From positions 1-64,000 of the IMG/VR virus record IMGVR_UViG_3300021181_000006: 64,000 nucleotides of DNA, one strand, 5' to 3'. The stretch is from a virus. Both the position numbers and the translations under genes were made by a program. This document shows, in pieces, positions 24,664 through 32,460 of this stretch. Position 1 is the stretch's first letter; the number at the start of each line of letters is the position of its first letter. The notes beneath the pieces are model-generated. The model did no database searches. It was not told the origin of the DNA and worked only from the letters and a program-made list of their open reading frames with translations.

Positions 24664-24706
24664 CTGACTGCATGAAAAATCTATACGTTTATGGTATGAG
24701 ACTTAT

Positions 24707-25027
24707 ATGAATGAAACATTAGCCAAGCGGCAGCGCAAGCAGCCTCAACCACGTAATTTTAAAGAGTTTGCTATTATCTTCTCCGATGGTACGATCATCA
24801 AAGCTGATCCTACTGATATCGTCGAGAAGACGCAGCAGGCTCAAGCCGAACTTCTCAAGCCAGAGAATGCTGGCAAGTTAACCTTAGAAATCCGAGGCCT
24901 GAGCCGTAAGATAACTAGTATTCACCAGAAATCATCGCGTACTAAGAACGTCCAACTCGATGGAGAAGGCGTACATACCGATGACAACCGTGATGACGGT
25001 GCTATCGTCATTACCTACCAGGACTAA
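24707..25027 (+). CDS. Unknown basic protein, 106 aa
   Basis: No family is recognised. A basic N-terminus (LAKRQRKQPQPRNFK) is followed by a β/α core (FAIIFSDGTIIKADPTDIVEKTQQAQAELL) and an acidic C-terminus (DDNRDDGAIVITYQD). No signal or membrane segment. It sits six bases ahead of the next gene in a two-gene forward operon inserted between the reverse structural operons. Confidence 0.55.
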   Translation: MNETLAKRQRKQPQPRNFKEFAIIFSDGTIIKADPTDIVEKTQQAQAELLKPENAGKLTLEIRGLSRKITSIHQKSSRTKNVQLDGEGVHTDDNRDDGAIVITYQD

Positions 25028-25033
25028 CGATTT

Positions 25034-25900
25034 ATGATTTCTGACCGCGCATTGCCAAATGAAGATGAAAAGCGTGAGAATATGGAGAAAGCTATCCGCA
25101 CTCTCAAAAAGAGCGGACAGTTCACTCCTAAGGAGCACGTAAAAAATAAAATTGAAGAAATGATCTCTCATCCGCCAGTGATGCACCACATTGATGATCC
25201 TGTTGCATGTGCGGGCAGAGAATGTCTCCATTGTACTGGTTGCCCTTCATTTCTTGCGTTTATGTCTGAATTGCGTGAAATCAATCAGTTGGATGCCGAT
25301 GAAGTCGAAAACGACAAGGCTCCAGATGCACCTCCTCTTGCTGCTGCAAAAGAAGCAAATAACGAGGAGTTAAAGAAAGCACACGCGTTCCATAACGAAC
25401 TCAAGAAGTCATCAGTTAAATACTCGCAATGGGATATGATCAAGTTCATGCAAAGAGCGGTGCTCTTCATCATGAAGATTGATCTCTTTGCCATCAAAAA
25501 GAAGATGGCGAAGTTCCAAAAAGAAATCAAAGAAGAAGATCGTGTCGATATCAATCAAGAAGACTGGAATATCATTCGGAATTTCTTTATTCTGAATGAG
25601 ATGCAGTGGTGGCTCGATAATATGAAAGCGGTAGGAACCAAGACTGATCCGAGTAAGTTCACCTTACTCCTCGTTGAAAAACAGAAACATCTCTACCTAC
25701 CTGGTAAGATGCTGTTCGTCCAAGCATTGGGCACAACCGAGAAATTCAGTACTGGGGAAACACAGACTAACGTTGGTGCTGCCGACCTCATAGAATCTTT
25801 CGATCCAAAAGTGGCTAAAAAGCTCAAAGAGCTTCAAGTCAATTTATCAGATCAAATGAAGTCACTGGCTCTTTGGACTGTCCATTTTGATAAATCATAA
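25034..25900 (+). CDS. Unknown helical protein with Cys cluster, 288 aa
   Basis: No family is recognised. A cluster CAGRECLHCTGC at about residues 59-70 could bind zinc or an iron-sulfur centre. The rest is helical and charged, with a hydrophobic helix near 140-150 (MQRAVLFIMKIDLFAI) and a Trp-rich stretch (NEMQWWLDNMKAV). It is followed by a palindrome and a strong bidirectional terminator. Confidence 0.6.
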   Translation: MISDRALPNEDEKRENMEKAIRTLKKSGQFTPKEHVKNKIEEMISHPPVMHHIDDPVACAGRECLHCTGCPSFLAFMSELREINQLDADEVENDKAPDAPPLAAAKEANNEELKKAHAFHNELKKSSVKYSQWDMIKFMQRAVLFIMKIDLFAIKKKMAKFQKEIKEEDRVDINQEDWNIIRNFFILNEMQWWLDNMKAVGTKTDPSKFTLLLVEKQKHLYLPGKMLFVQALGTTEKFSTGETQTNVGAADLIESFDPKVAKKLKELQVNLSDQMKSLALWTVHFDKS

Positions 25901-25948
25901 ACATATCTTTAAGATATGTTTGTTGTTTATCGCCTATTTATATAAAAT

Positions 25949-25986
25949 AAAAAAAAGACACATCGTTGCTGATGTGTCTTTTTTTT
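25949..25986. terminator. Bidirectional rho-independent terminator
   Basis: AAAAAAAAGACACATC-GTTGCT-GATGTGTCTTTTTTTT: an 8-bp GC-containing core with A-run and T-run flanks works in both directions, separating the forward gene ending at 25900 from the reverse HNH gene ending at 25989. A separate AAACATATCTT palindrome lies just upstream near 25899-25921. Confidence 0.9.
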
Positions 25987-25988
25987 AG

Positions 25989-26558
25989 CTAGTATTTATC
26001 GTTCTTACTAAGATTATCTAGAGCCCAAAGAGGCTGCATGTTGCTATAATGGAAACATTGCTCTTGTTGTCTTGTATCAGTAAGATCGAATGAAGAGCAT
26101 GGTCTCATATGATCTAGATGAATCTCGGATATACGTTCCCAAGACATCCCATCAGTAAATTTACTTTCTATATATACTTTAAATTCTTGTAATGAACATC
26201 CGAGCAGTTCTAATGAACTCTTAGACTTCAGCGTACCATTTAAAACTTTCCAGATACGTGTTCTTAAGCGGCAAGCTATCTTAAACTGAGGATCTTTTTG
26301 TAATCTTTCTCTGCGATCTTGATTAATACGATCACGATTATTAATACGATCTTTTCTTTTACTCTCTTTAACTTTTTCAGGATTATTTTTCTTATACACT
26401 CTAGCATATTCATTAAGTTTTTCTTTATTTACTTCTCTATAAGCTCTTTGAGCTGCTTGAGCTTTTTCAATATTATTATGATAATAATTGTTAGATTTAG
26501 CTTTGATTTTTTCTTTATTAGCTAAATAATATTCTTTACCGTATTCTGATTTAGTCAT
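25989..26558 (-). CDS. HNH-type homing endonuclease, 189 aa
   Basis: The N-terminal half has repeats of the type YYLANKEKIKAK / YHNNIEKAQAAQ / YREVNKEKLNEY, a Lys-rich helical DNA-binding segment common in phage HNH nucleases. The C-terminal half has LLGCSLQEFKVYIESKF, then HLDHMRPCSSFDL with the HNH His pair, and SNMQPLWALDNLSKNDK with the catalytic-site Asn residues. AT-rich composition unlike its neighbours indicates a mobile gene. The start overlaps the upstream gene by four bases. Target site unknown. Confidence 0.85.
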   Translation of the reverse strand: MTKSEYGKEYYLANKEKIKAKSNNYYHNNIEKAQAAQRAYREVNKEKLNEYARVYKKNNPEKVKESKRKDRINNRDRINQDRRERLQKDPQFKIACRLRTRIWKVLNGTLKSKSSLELLGCSLQEFKVYIESKFTDGMSWERISEIHLDHMRPCSSFDLTDTRQQEQCFHYSNMQPLWALDNLSKNDKY

Positions 26559-26749
26559 ACATGATCGGCGTGATTCTCAAATAACTCAGTTAACATTTGA
26601 TGGAACACGTAGCCTTTATTATTTGGAGGCAGTCTACACCGCATCCACGCCATGTAAATAGAATTTAAAGTGGCTTCAGGGTTTCTAAAAGTAATTTTAC
26701 GAGTTCGTTTACTCGGTAGCGCTATTGGTGGTCTTTTAATATTAGGCAT
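26555..26749 (-). CDS. Unknown small basic protein, 64 aa
   Basis: No family is recognised. Short, basic (RPPIALPSKRTRKITFRNP), with a helical second half (NSIYMAWMRCRL...HQMLTELFENH). It overlaps the ligase gene by eight bases upstream and the HNH gene by four bases downstream, so all three are translationally coupled. It may be a DNA-binding accessory or the remnant of a gene invaded by the HNH element. Confidence 0.5.
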   Translation of the reverse strand: MPNIKRPPIALPSKRTRKITFRNPEATLNSIYMAWMRCRLPPNNKGYVFHQMLTELFENHADHV

Positions 26750-28508
26750 TTTTATGTTTAAAGTATTCGATCTGCCCTAAGCGCTTAGCAGCTTCTGCCT
26801 TGCTCGCGTAACCTCTCGATAACTTCTTCCCTTTTTCAGAATGAACAAAATACTGACCGTTCTCTTCTTTAATAAATGCAGTCTTGGTCATGCCCTGCTT
26901 TTTCTTACGTTTAAACTTATGACGGTGATCCCAAGCATAGCCACCGATATCAGAGGCTGTTTCTAGAAGATCATCATGCATAGAACGACGTGAAGCAGTC
27001 TTGGTGATGGTTCTCTTAATAGCATTTTTTATTTTGCTTATATGTCCCATGGCTTGATCAGCGAGCATCTTACCGCCAATCTTATAAGCGTTTAATGCTT
27101 CCTTACCTGTCATAGTATCTGGTAAGGCGCTTGCAGTTTGACCAAGAACGTGGAGAACACTAGCAGTCTTAACACCTGAGTAATCTTCATGTAAAGCCAA
27201 GAACGAAGGCGCTCTGAGGCTTCGTGATGTATGTTCGCCCATAGATCTCACTCTAGCAATTCTATTAATATAGGAATCTGGATTCTCTAACATATCTTTA
27301 CGTATTTCGTCAGAGAATCCAGTCCCGACTTTACCGACTATTGTATCTGAACCAACATGGGCATATTCAAACCCTCCTGCGTGTGAACCTGTATATTTAC
27401 CTTCACCTGAGAATATCCTCTTAATTACTACATCCGTTTCGGGTAACACCTTAACTTTCGACGGTCTACCTCCGCCCAATTCATTCTTGGGCCAAGCTAT
27501 AATGCCTTCATGAGTCAATGGATTAGTCTGATCGACGATACTATTCCATAAACGGTGGGCATTGTCACTTGTTCCTGCACTGAGTGGCAAGACGAAATTC
27601 TTTGGAAGATACTTGATCACTTTACTGAGCTGTTCTGGATCATGAACTCCATTAACAGCAAAAATTGCATTTTTAAGTTTTATACCTCGGTCAGTTTGTG
27701 TTTTAAGAGATTTTTCAACAGAAGAGTTTAGTAATCCACCTAATTCGTGTGGTGGTATAGCCTTGCCATCTTTCACGCCGAATGTCTCACCCTGCAAGAT
27801 AGTACCAACCAACTCAGGAGGTAAAGTGTCTAGCGGCTTTACACCTGTCAGCCCTATTCTCTGAGTATGGATTATTGGTCCACCAGACGCAGACTCACGA
27901 TGCGAGATAGCCTCTATTTTATCTTTATAGAGCTTAAATAACTGGTAAGCACCATCGATTTTTTCCTGCACATCATGTGTTCCTGATAACAAAGTTTCTA
28001 CTTTGTTAGCAGGAACACTGACCATCTTGATCTTATCTGGCTTTTTCTGTCCCAAGAACTTATCGGTATCCTTGGGAGTCGTATTAATCATGAGCCAGTT
28101 CTTATCACCAGTAGGAACCATGGTGAAGTATTCTGGATTCTTCTTGTGCGTGATGACGAAATTGATCTTTTCATCACTGACATGAGTCAGTAGAACAGAT
28201 CCTTTATCTTTGGTCTTTACGGTTCCTGCGCCATAACCCGTAGGGATAGTGCCTTGGAAATCTGCATACTCAGAAGTATGGAGTGGCTGACGCACTGCTA
28301 AACGTTTCTCACCAGGAGCTGGAACGCCTTTACGGCTAGCCCAGGAGTAAAGACCTAATTCTGGATTGCCGAAGCGTATGTCACTATGTAAACCAGCTTT
28401 ATTCGCTTGATGGTCTTGAACTACGTACTGAAGAAGTTTACCTACAGGTAACTTCTTCAGATCACCTACATTATCTTTATCTGGTAATCCTGGCGCAAAT
28501 TCACTCAT
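26742..28508 (-). CDS. LigD-like 3'-phosphoesterase plus ATP-dependent DNA ligase, 588 aa
   Basis: Residues ~25-110 form a LigD-type 3'-phosphoesterase domain: YVVQDHQANKAGLHSDIRF, EKRLAVRQPLHTSEYADF, GTIPTGYGAGTV, with the His/Asp/Arg metal site (LHSDIR). An ATP-dependent ligase follows: nucleotidyl Lys183 in EKIDGA, motif III GETFG, motif IV EGIIAW, motif V VVIKRI, and an OB-fold-like end. The C-terminal ~120 residues are an extra tail with KTASVLH/KTASRR motifs and a final module (GQYFVHSEKGKKLSRGYASK) also seen in small virion-region proteins here. It would clean 3' ends and seal breaks. No Ku or polymerase domain is fused. Confidence 0.88.
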   Translation of the reverse strand: MSEFAPGLPDKDNVGDLKKLPVGKLLQYVVQDHQANKAGLHSDIRFGNPELGLYSWASRKGVPAPGEKRLAVRQPLHTSEYADFQGTIPTGYGAGTVKTKDKGSVLLTHVSDEKINFVITHKKNPEYFTMVPTGDKNWLMINTTPKDTDKFLGQKKPDKIKMVSVPANKVETLLSGTHDVQEKIDGAYQLFKLYKDKIEAISHRESASGGPIIHTQRIGLTGVKPLDTLPPELVGTILQGETFGVKDGKAIPPHELGGLLNSSVEKSLKTQTDRGIKLKNAIFAVNGVHDPEQLSKVIKYLPKNFVLPLSAGTSDNAHRLWNSIVDQTNPLTHEGIIAWPKNELGGGRPSKVKVLPETDVVIKRIFSGEGKYTGSHAGGFEYAHVGSDTIVGKVGTGFSDEIRKDMLENPDSYINRIARVRSMGEHTSRSLRAPSFLALHEDYSGVKTASVLHVLGQTASALPDTMTGKEALNAYKIGGKMLADQAMGHISKIKNAIKRTITKTASRRSMHDDLLETASDIGGYAWDHRHKFKRKKKQGMTKTAFIKEENGQYFVHSEKGKKLSRGYASKAEAAKRLGQIEYFKHKNA

Positions 28509-28523
28509 GACAATCTCATTATA

Positions 28524-28949
28524 GTGGGATGGTATAAGGAAGATAAGGAGTCAGATGCTGTGGAGATTACGGGCAAAATCAACATCATACCTATTCAGAG
28601 TATCCTGGTGCAGGACACTCTGAAAGAAAAATATACATCTCAGTTTGTTTTCAATACAACGGCATATATGGGGAATGGCGAATACTCATATGACGAGATT
28701 GTCATAGATTCGCCGGAAGAAGCCGTTGAACTTCTGACTTTACTGGCTGATGCCTTAAAGTTTGATTCGAAGGCGACCTATAGCCAGCAACCGACTCTGA
28801 AACACTGGCAGAAGTATCTTGCAGCATTTCCATGCATAAACTCACCTAGTGATTATGCGCCTCTCGTTTATGCTGAAGCCTTCTATTATGATAAATTCTC
28901 AAGAAAACGTGATATTTCTATCATTTACAAGGATCCATCCCATGCGTAG
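28524..28949 (+). CDS. Unknown protein, 141 aa
   Basis: No family is recognised. It starts at GTG 28524, only 15 bases from the divergent ligase start codon, and lacks a good ribosome binding site, so the start is uncertain. The sequence looks folded: β strands (VEITGKINIIPIQSILVQD), then TTAYMGNGEYSYDEIVIDSPEEAVELLTLLADALKF as a strand-helix unit, and a C-terminal β hairpin. It overlaps the next gene by eight bases in a four-gene forward operon. Confidence 0.5.
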   Translation: MGWYKEDKESDAVEITGKINIIPIQSILVQDTLKEKYTSQFVFNTTAYMGNGEYSYDEIVIDSPEEAVELLTLLADALKFDSKATYSQQPTLKHWQKYLAAFPCINSPSDYAPLVYAEAFYYDKFSRKRDISIIYKDPSHA

Positions 28950-29112
28950 TTTCCTAGCAGACCTTGTAAAAGAGGTCTCTTCAAAAGTCACCAAAGCATC
29001 CATTAAACCAGTCGTTCAGCGAGATACACGCGCTGAACTCACCAAACAAGGAAAGAAACCCCATGCCATCAAAGCAAAAACCAATCGTTCTCGAACTCCA
29101 AATACCGAATGA
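28942..29112 (+). CDS. Small basic protein, 56 aa
   Basis: No family is recognised. ATG 28942 is chosen because AAGGA lies about nine bases upstream; longer in-frame starts run through the preceding gene. The product is strongly basic (KEVSSKVTKASIKPVVQRD, KKPHAIKAKTNRSR), typical of a small nucleic-acid-binding or internal virion protein. It overlaps both neighbours. Confidence 0.5.
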   Translation: MRSFLADLVKEVSSKVTKASIKPVVQRDTRAELTKQGKKPHAIKAKTNRSRTPNTE

Positions 29113-29755
29113 TGGATCTGTCTCTGACCAGGAAGCTGGTCACATGCTCAAGATTCTCATTCATGATATCGAGGAGCAAGCACATACTCTGCGTGATACA
29201 GCTAAAGCTCTTCTGAAGAATGCCGAGGAAGAAGCATGCTCATATTATCAGGAGTGGTTACACCTGGTGATAGAAGAGGTCAAGACTCGCGTAGGCTTAC
29301 ATCATATATTAGCAGTTGCTGGTTTTGAGTTAGAAGATCAGCATATAGAGGTTAGGATTAGTGATAGAGATGATGATATGCATAGTTACATGTCGCTTGT
29401 TATGGGAATGCCAATAAAGACAAGAAGCCAAAAAGATAGAAGTGACCATATACCATACGTGGTATTTATTAATCATCGTGGGCGTGAAGATGATAAACGA
29501 GATCCTGATCGAGCTATTAGCATGTCCTTAAAAGGATATTTACTGGTCACTGCCTTATCTCCAGATATGAGACTCAGCCATGATACCTATACACAGCTGC
29601 TGAAGAATCGTGAAGAAGCTAAAAAATCAGTAAGGACTGCCGAGAAGCAAGTAGACGATCTCCCTCGTGCCATTCGCAAAGCTGAAGCCAAGTTCGCTGA
29701 ACATCTCCTCAAGAAGACAAAATCAGGACAAGACCTCCTATCCTTAAAAGGATAA
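29063..29755 (+). CDS. Unknown coiled-coil-flanked protein, 230 aa
   Basis: No family is recognised. AAGGAAAG precedes the ATG. A helical N-terminal region (EAGHMLKILIHDIEEQAHTL...AEEEACSYYQEWLHLVIEEV) is followed by a β-rich centre and a charged coiled coil at the end (EEAKKSVRTAEKQVDDLPRAIRKAEAKFAEHLLKK). No membrane segment. Likely a cytoplasmic accessory protein. Confidence 0.6.
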   Translation: MPSKQKPIVLELQIPNDGSVSDQEAGHMLKILIHDIEEQAHTLRDTAKALLKNAEEEACSYYQEWLHLVIEEVKTRVGLHHILAVAGFELEDQHIEVRISDRDDDMHSYMSLVMGMPIKTRSQKDRSDHIPYVVFINHRGREDDKRDPDRAISMSLKGYLLVTALSPDMRLSHDTYTQLLKNREEAKKSVRTAEKQVDDLPRAIRKAEAKFAEHLLKKTKSGQDLLSLKG

Positions 29756-29761
29756 CTCATT

Positions 29762-29893
29762 ATGGGTAAGTATCAAAACACGTACTCTAACCGCAATCTG
29801 CGTGTTAATCCTCAGCGATTACACCTGATGCATTATCGAGAGTCGAGACAAAAATCTCGTACTCAGCCGATGAAGAAAGCTGCGTCAAAATAA
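29762..29893 (+). CDS. Very small basic protein, 43 aa
   Basis: No family is recognised. AAAAGGA lies 9-10 bases before ATG 29762, a strong ribosome binding site, which supports a real gene. The product is rich in Arg, Lys, Gln and Asn (MGKYQNTYSNRNLRVN..., ending KKAASK). It is the last gene before a terminator. Confidence 0.55.
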   Translation: MGKYQNTYSNRNLRVNPQRLHLMHYRESRQKSRTQPMKKAASK

Positions 29894-29896
29894 AAT

Positions 29897-29926
29897 AAAT
29901 AGAGACACTTAATTGTGTCTCTATTT
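29897..29926 (+). terminator. Hairpin terminator
   Basis: AAATAGAGACAC-TTAATT-GTGTCTCTATTT: a 12-bp perfect stem directly after the stop codon of the small basic gene. The T-run is short, so termination may be partial. Confidence 0.7.
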
Positions 29927-29952
29927 AGGTATAAGTTATTTATAGGAGAGTT

Positions 29953-30444
29953 ATGCGTGTACATACTACAGAGGATGACTTTAATCCTCAAATACAATTT
30001 TTAGAAATAACTCATAAAGGTGCCGTCGCTGCAGGATCTATAATAAGATCAGGTAAAAATGGCGATTATATTTCTGCTGCTGATGCAGTAGAGCAGTCTG
30101 TATATGAAATGGCTCATGATGTATCACATAGATATCAACTACGAAAAATATCTATTTTAGAACAGTTAGTAGTTCCAGAACAGTTACGTGGGCAAGGTAT
30201 AGGCACAAGACTAGTTAAGCATTTCATAGCGATACAAAGAATACAGAAGGTACAGATTATTCTATTACGGGCCAACCCACCAGATAAACAAGATTTTGAT
30301 CGTTTAATTAAATTTTATAAGTCATTAGGGTTTACAGTGCCAGATGATACTAAACCTGCACAAATGGAACAAATCTTACAGAAAAAAATAATCATTCAAA
30401 AAAAAGACTACATAAATGATATAGAGGCTCTTTACACTGTATGA
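29953..30444 (+). CDS. GNAT-family N-acetyltransferase, 163 aa
   Basis: Acetyl-CoA-dependent acyl transfer is inferred from the GNAT fold. Motif A is clear: LEQLVVPEQLRGQGIGTRLVKHFI (the pyrophosphate loop RGQGIG at about residues 80-85), and motif B-like LIKFYKSLGF follows near 120-129. Length is normal. GGAGAG precedes the ATG. The gene is AT-rich and stands alone between terminators, suggesting an accessory gene acquired separately. The substrate is unknown; a modifier of host proteins or a self-protection enzyme is possible. Confidence 0.8.
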   Translation: MRVHTTEDDFNPQIQFLEITHKGAVAAGSIIRSGKNGDYISAADAVEQSVYEMAHDVSHRYQLRKISILEQLVVPEQLRGQGIGTRLVKHFIAIQRIQKVQIILLRANPPDKQDFDRLIKFYKSLGFTVPDDTKPAQMEQILQKKIIIQKKDYINDIEALYTV

Positions 30445-30448
30445 AAAT

Positions 30449-30479
30449 AAAAGAAAACGCAATATATGCGTTTTCTTTT
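30449..30479. terminator. Bidirectional terminator between convergent genes
   Basis: AAAAGAAAACGCA-ATATA-TGCGTTTTCTTTT: stem of 13 bp with A/T-rich flanks usable on both strands. It separates the GNAT gene from the reverse tail operon. Confidence 0.85.
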
Positions 30480-30484
30480 AGATA

Positions 30485-30661
30485 TTAAGCATTTACACCA
30501 AGTTTTTGTAACCGATGTACACGATTTTCAGCCTCTTGCTGAGTAAAGTATCCACGAGATACTGGCTTATTGTCAGTATCGCTATAAACAAAGAAGCGAC
30601 CTTTTTGCTCTTTAATATGAGCAACTTTCTCGATAGCTTTACTGATCTGATCGAGGCGCAT
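30485..30661 (-). CDS. Small protein with NIEKIA-type N-terminus, 58 aa
   Basis: A short gene at the end of the tail operon. The N-terminus (MRLDQISKAIEKVAH) resembles those of three other small proteins upstream. The rest (KGRFFVYSDTDNKPVSRGYFTQQEAENRVHRL) matches the C-terminal module of the ligase in this window. It overlaps the end of the preceding gene by 23 bases. No enzyme motif. A small virion-associated or peptide-binding domain is possible. Confidence 0.65.
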   Translation of the reverse strand: MRLDQISKAIEKVAHIKEQKGRFFVYSDTDNKPVSRGYFTQQEAENRVHRLQKLGVNA

Positions 30662-31322
30662 TTTTAGGTCCTAAGAAATACTGTTGTACGGTTGATTCTA
30701 AACGCATTCCATCGATAGGATTACCGAAAGAATCCTTACGGATGATATTGGGATAGTCGTAACTAGCAAGATCGATAAAATTCACGACACGAAGTTTAGG
30801 AGAAGTAAACGTCTTTACTTCATGATTATTACGTATGAGCTGATAGACCTGACCTGGCATAGTATTCACACGCCAGTGTCCAAAAGCATCCGTTAACTCA
30901 ATGACTGAACTTATAAGACGACTCTTAATAATGAAGTCGTCATACTGGAGTAACTGAATTTCTTGTCCATTAAGTGGCATACCAACGCCATCAGTAATCC
31001 GACCATAGATGAGACAGAAATTATCATTGGTATTAACCAATTGATCTTTCCATACAAAATCATGCCGCTTTACTTGCTCAACATTACCAATAGGGAAATA
31101 GGTCCAGAAGATCGAATACGTATCACCAGGAATAAGTTGATTCATCTCAAATTCAACGAAATACCGTCCACGAGATGCACGAACTGGATCTCCTTGTAAG
31201 AAAACAGACCCAGCTTCATCACGTAGTACGACCTGAATAGACATAGGATCAATGAGATTATTTGTCTCTTGATTGCCGATCCATTCAATCCGCCAGAACT
31301 CTTGTGAGAATCTAAAAATCAT
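30639..31322 (-). CDS. Unknown structural-type protein, 227 aa
   Basis: No named family is recognised. β-rich throughout with an Ig/carboxypeptidase-regulatory-like pattern: IYGRITDGVGMPLNGQEIQLL followed by TDAFGHWRVNTMPG is the typical 'variation on a theme, then design' motif of such β-sandwiches. It overlaps its upstream neighbour by four bases. Probably a decoration, fibre or baseplate accessory protein. Confidence 0.6.
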   Translation of the reverse strand: MIFRFSQEFWRIEWIGNQETNNLIDPMSIQVVLRDEAGSVFLQGDPVRASRGRYFVEFEMNQLIPGDTYSIFWTYFPIGNVEQVKRHDFVWKDQLVNTNDNFCLIYGRITDGVGMPLNGQEIQLLQYDDFIIKSRLISSVIELTDAFGHWRVNTMPGQVYQLIRNNHEVKTFTSPKLRVVNFIDLASYDYPNIIRKDSFGNPIDGMRLESTVQQYFLGPKNAPRSDQ

Positions 31323-31546
31323 TTCTTCATAGCTTTCAGGTATTCAGGAAGCATCTCGGAATAGGAATTATATCCTTCACCGACTGGTTTGTAATGTCCT
31401 TTATAGACGTAATACTTACCATTATGCTTACGGAAGGTATGACTATGAAACGAATTATCATCATGATCCACCATGGGAGTCATGGCTGGTTCAGCAGTAG
31501 TATTCGTAGCCAATGCGTCGGCAATTTTCTCTAAATTGGACTTCAT
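31319..31546 (-). CDS. Small protein with NIEKIA-type N-terminus, 75 aa
   Basis: The N-terminus (MKSNLEKIADAL) resembles those of the small genes at 34998, 35250 and 30485. The C-terminal half (KHNGKYYVYKGHYKPVGEGYNSYSEML) is the same kind of module as the ligase tail. ATGA overlaps at both ends show tight coupling in the operon. Function unknown. Confidence 0.6.
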   Translation of the reverse strand: MKSNLEKIADALATNTTAEPAMTPMVDHDDNSFHSHTFRKHNGKYYVYKGHYKPVGEGYNSYSEMLPEYLKAMKK

Positions 31547-32070
31547 GGCTCAGGTCTCCGTGGAATGTAATAACCATACTTGGTGAGGTCCTTATAGTCC
31601 ACTGCGCTCATATTCGGCACTTGGAACCATAGGACTTTATCGTCTGGCTCAATCCACAGCTTTGGCTTACAGCCTGGCTGAAGATAGAAGAAGAAGTTCC
31701 CGAGGCTCGTAGCAGCCTTGCTGATAGTATTTTCACCAACTTCAACAGTAATAGTAGCTAGTATACGCGCAGAACCATCAAACTGCTTCACGCAGCCGCC
31801 AACACGGCAGAGTCCACTCGTAGGACGAATTACAAGATCCATATCCTCGTAAGAGCAGATAACCGTATTGGCCTTATCAACACCAAATACACGATAACGG
31901 TCAGTCAGCTGACCATCGATTTCACCGATACCACCTGGGCAGTCGAGACTTTGAGCCCCAGTAGTCAGGTTATAGAGACGCCACGTCCATACTGGTCCTG
32001 GACCTACGAAGCCAAGTTGCTGCTCTTCGAGGTTGTTATGATATGGCCATTCTACAATGTTCTGTGGCAT
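31543..32070 (-). CDS. Unknown structural-type protein, 175 aa
   Basis: No family is recognised. β-rich with many Gly, Trp and Tyr (FVGPGPVWTWRLYNLTTG) and five Cys (DCPGG, ICSYED, CRVGGC). The segment SARILATITVEVGENTISKAATSLGNFFFYLQPG is Ig-like. It lies between two other small structural genes. A tail or fibre accessory protein is likely. Confidence 0.55.
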   Translation of the reverse strand: MPQNIVEWPYHNNLEEQQLGFVGPGPVWTWRLYNLTTGAQSLDCPGGIGEIDGQLTDRYRVFGVDKANTVICSYEDMDLVIRPTSGLCRVGGCVKQFDGSARILATITVEVGENTISKAATSLGNFFFYLQPGCKPKLWIEPDDKVLWFQVPNMSAVDYKDLTKYGYYIPRRPEP

Positions 32071-32075
32071 GTCGA

Positions 32076-32435
32076 TTAGGTCGTTGTGGTCTTCACGGTG
32101 CTATAGGTATCGCTATTCTCACGTACAGTGGTCATAGCGGTAGCTAAGCTCGTATTAATTCCAGCAGCATAGGCAATCGCTTTAGTCTCTGCCTGAGAAT
32201 CGACATTACCATCAAATAACTGCGTCCAACCTGTTCCAGCACGTAATCCACGGAAGTTGTTTGGCAGCGTAAACAAGAGACTCGGAGACATGCCAATGGT
32301 ATAAATCGCTCCACCATAGTTTACCTCAGGATCACCGTACTTGTTCAGTAACAGGTTATCTGCATCGGTAAACGTTAAATCAAATCTCACGGAATAAACA
32401 TTGTTCGTGATAACTTGTGTAGTCTTGACATCCAT
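32076..32435 (-). CDS. Unknown small structural-type protein, 119 aa
   Basis: No family is recognised. A compact β/α protein (VYSVRFDLTFTDADNLLLNKYGDPEVNYGG) with a Thr-rich end. It directly follows the giant fibre gene at 32461, the position where fibre chaperones or fibre-tip proteins are often encoded. Confidence 0.55.
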   Translation of the reverse strand: MDVKTTQVITNNVYSVRFDLTFTDADNLLLNKYGDPEVNYGGAIYTIGMSPSLLFTLPNNFRGLRAGTGWTQLFDGNVDSQAETKAIAYAAGINTSLATAMTTVRENSDTYSTVKTTTT

Positions 32436-32460
32436 GGTTCAGTTCCTCGAATCAGTATAA

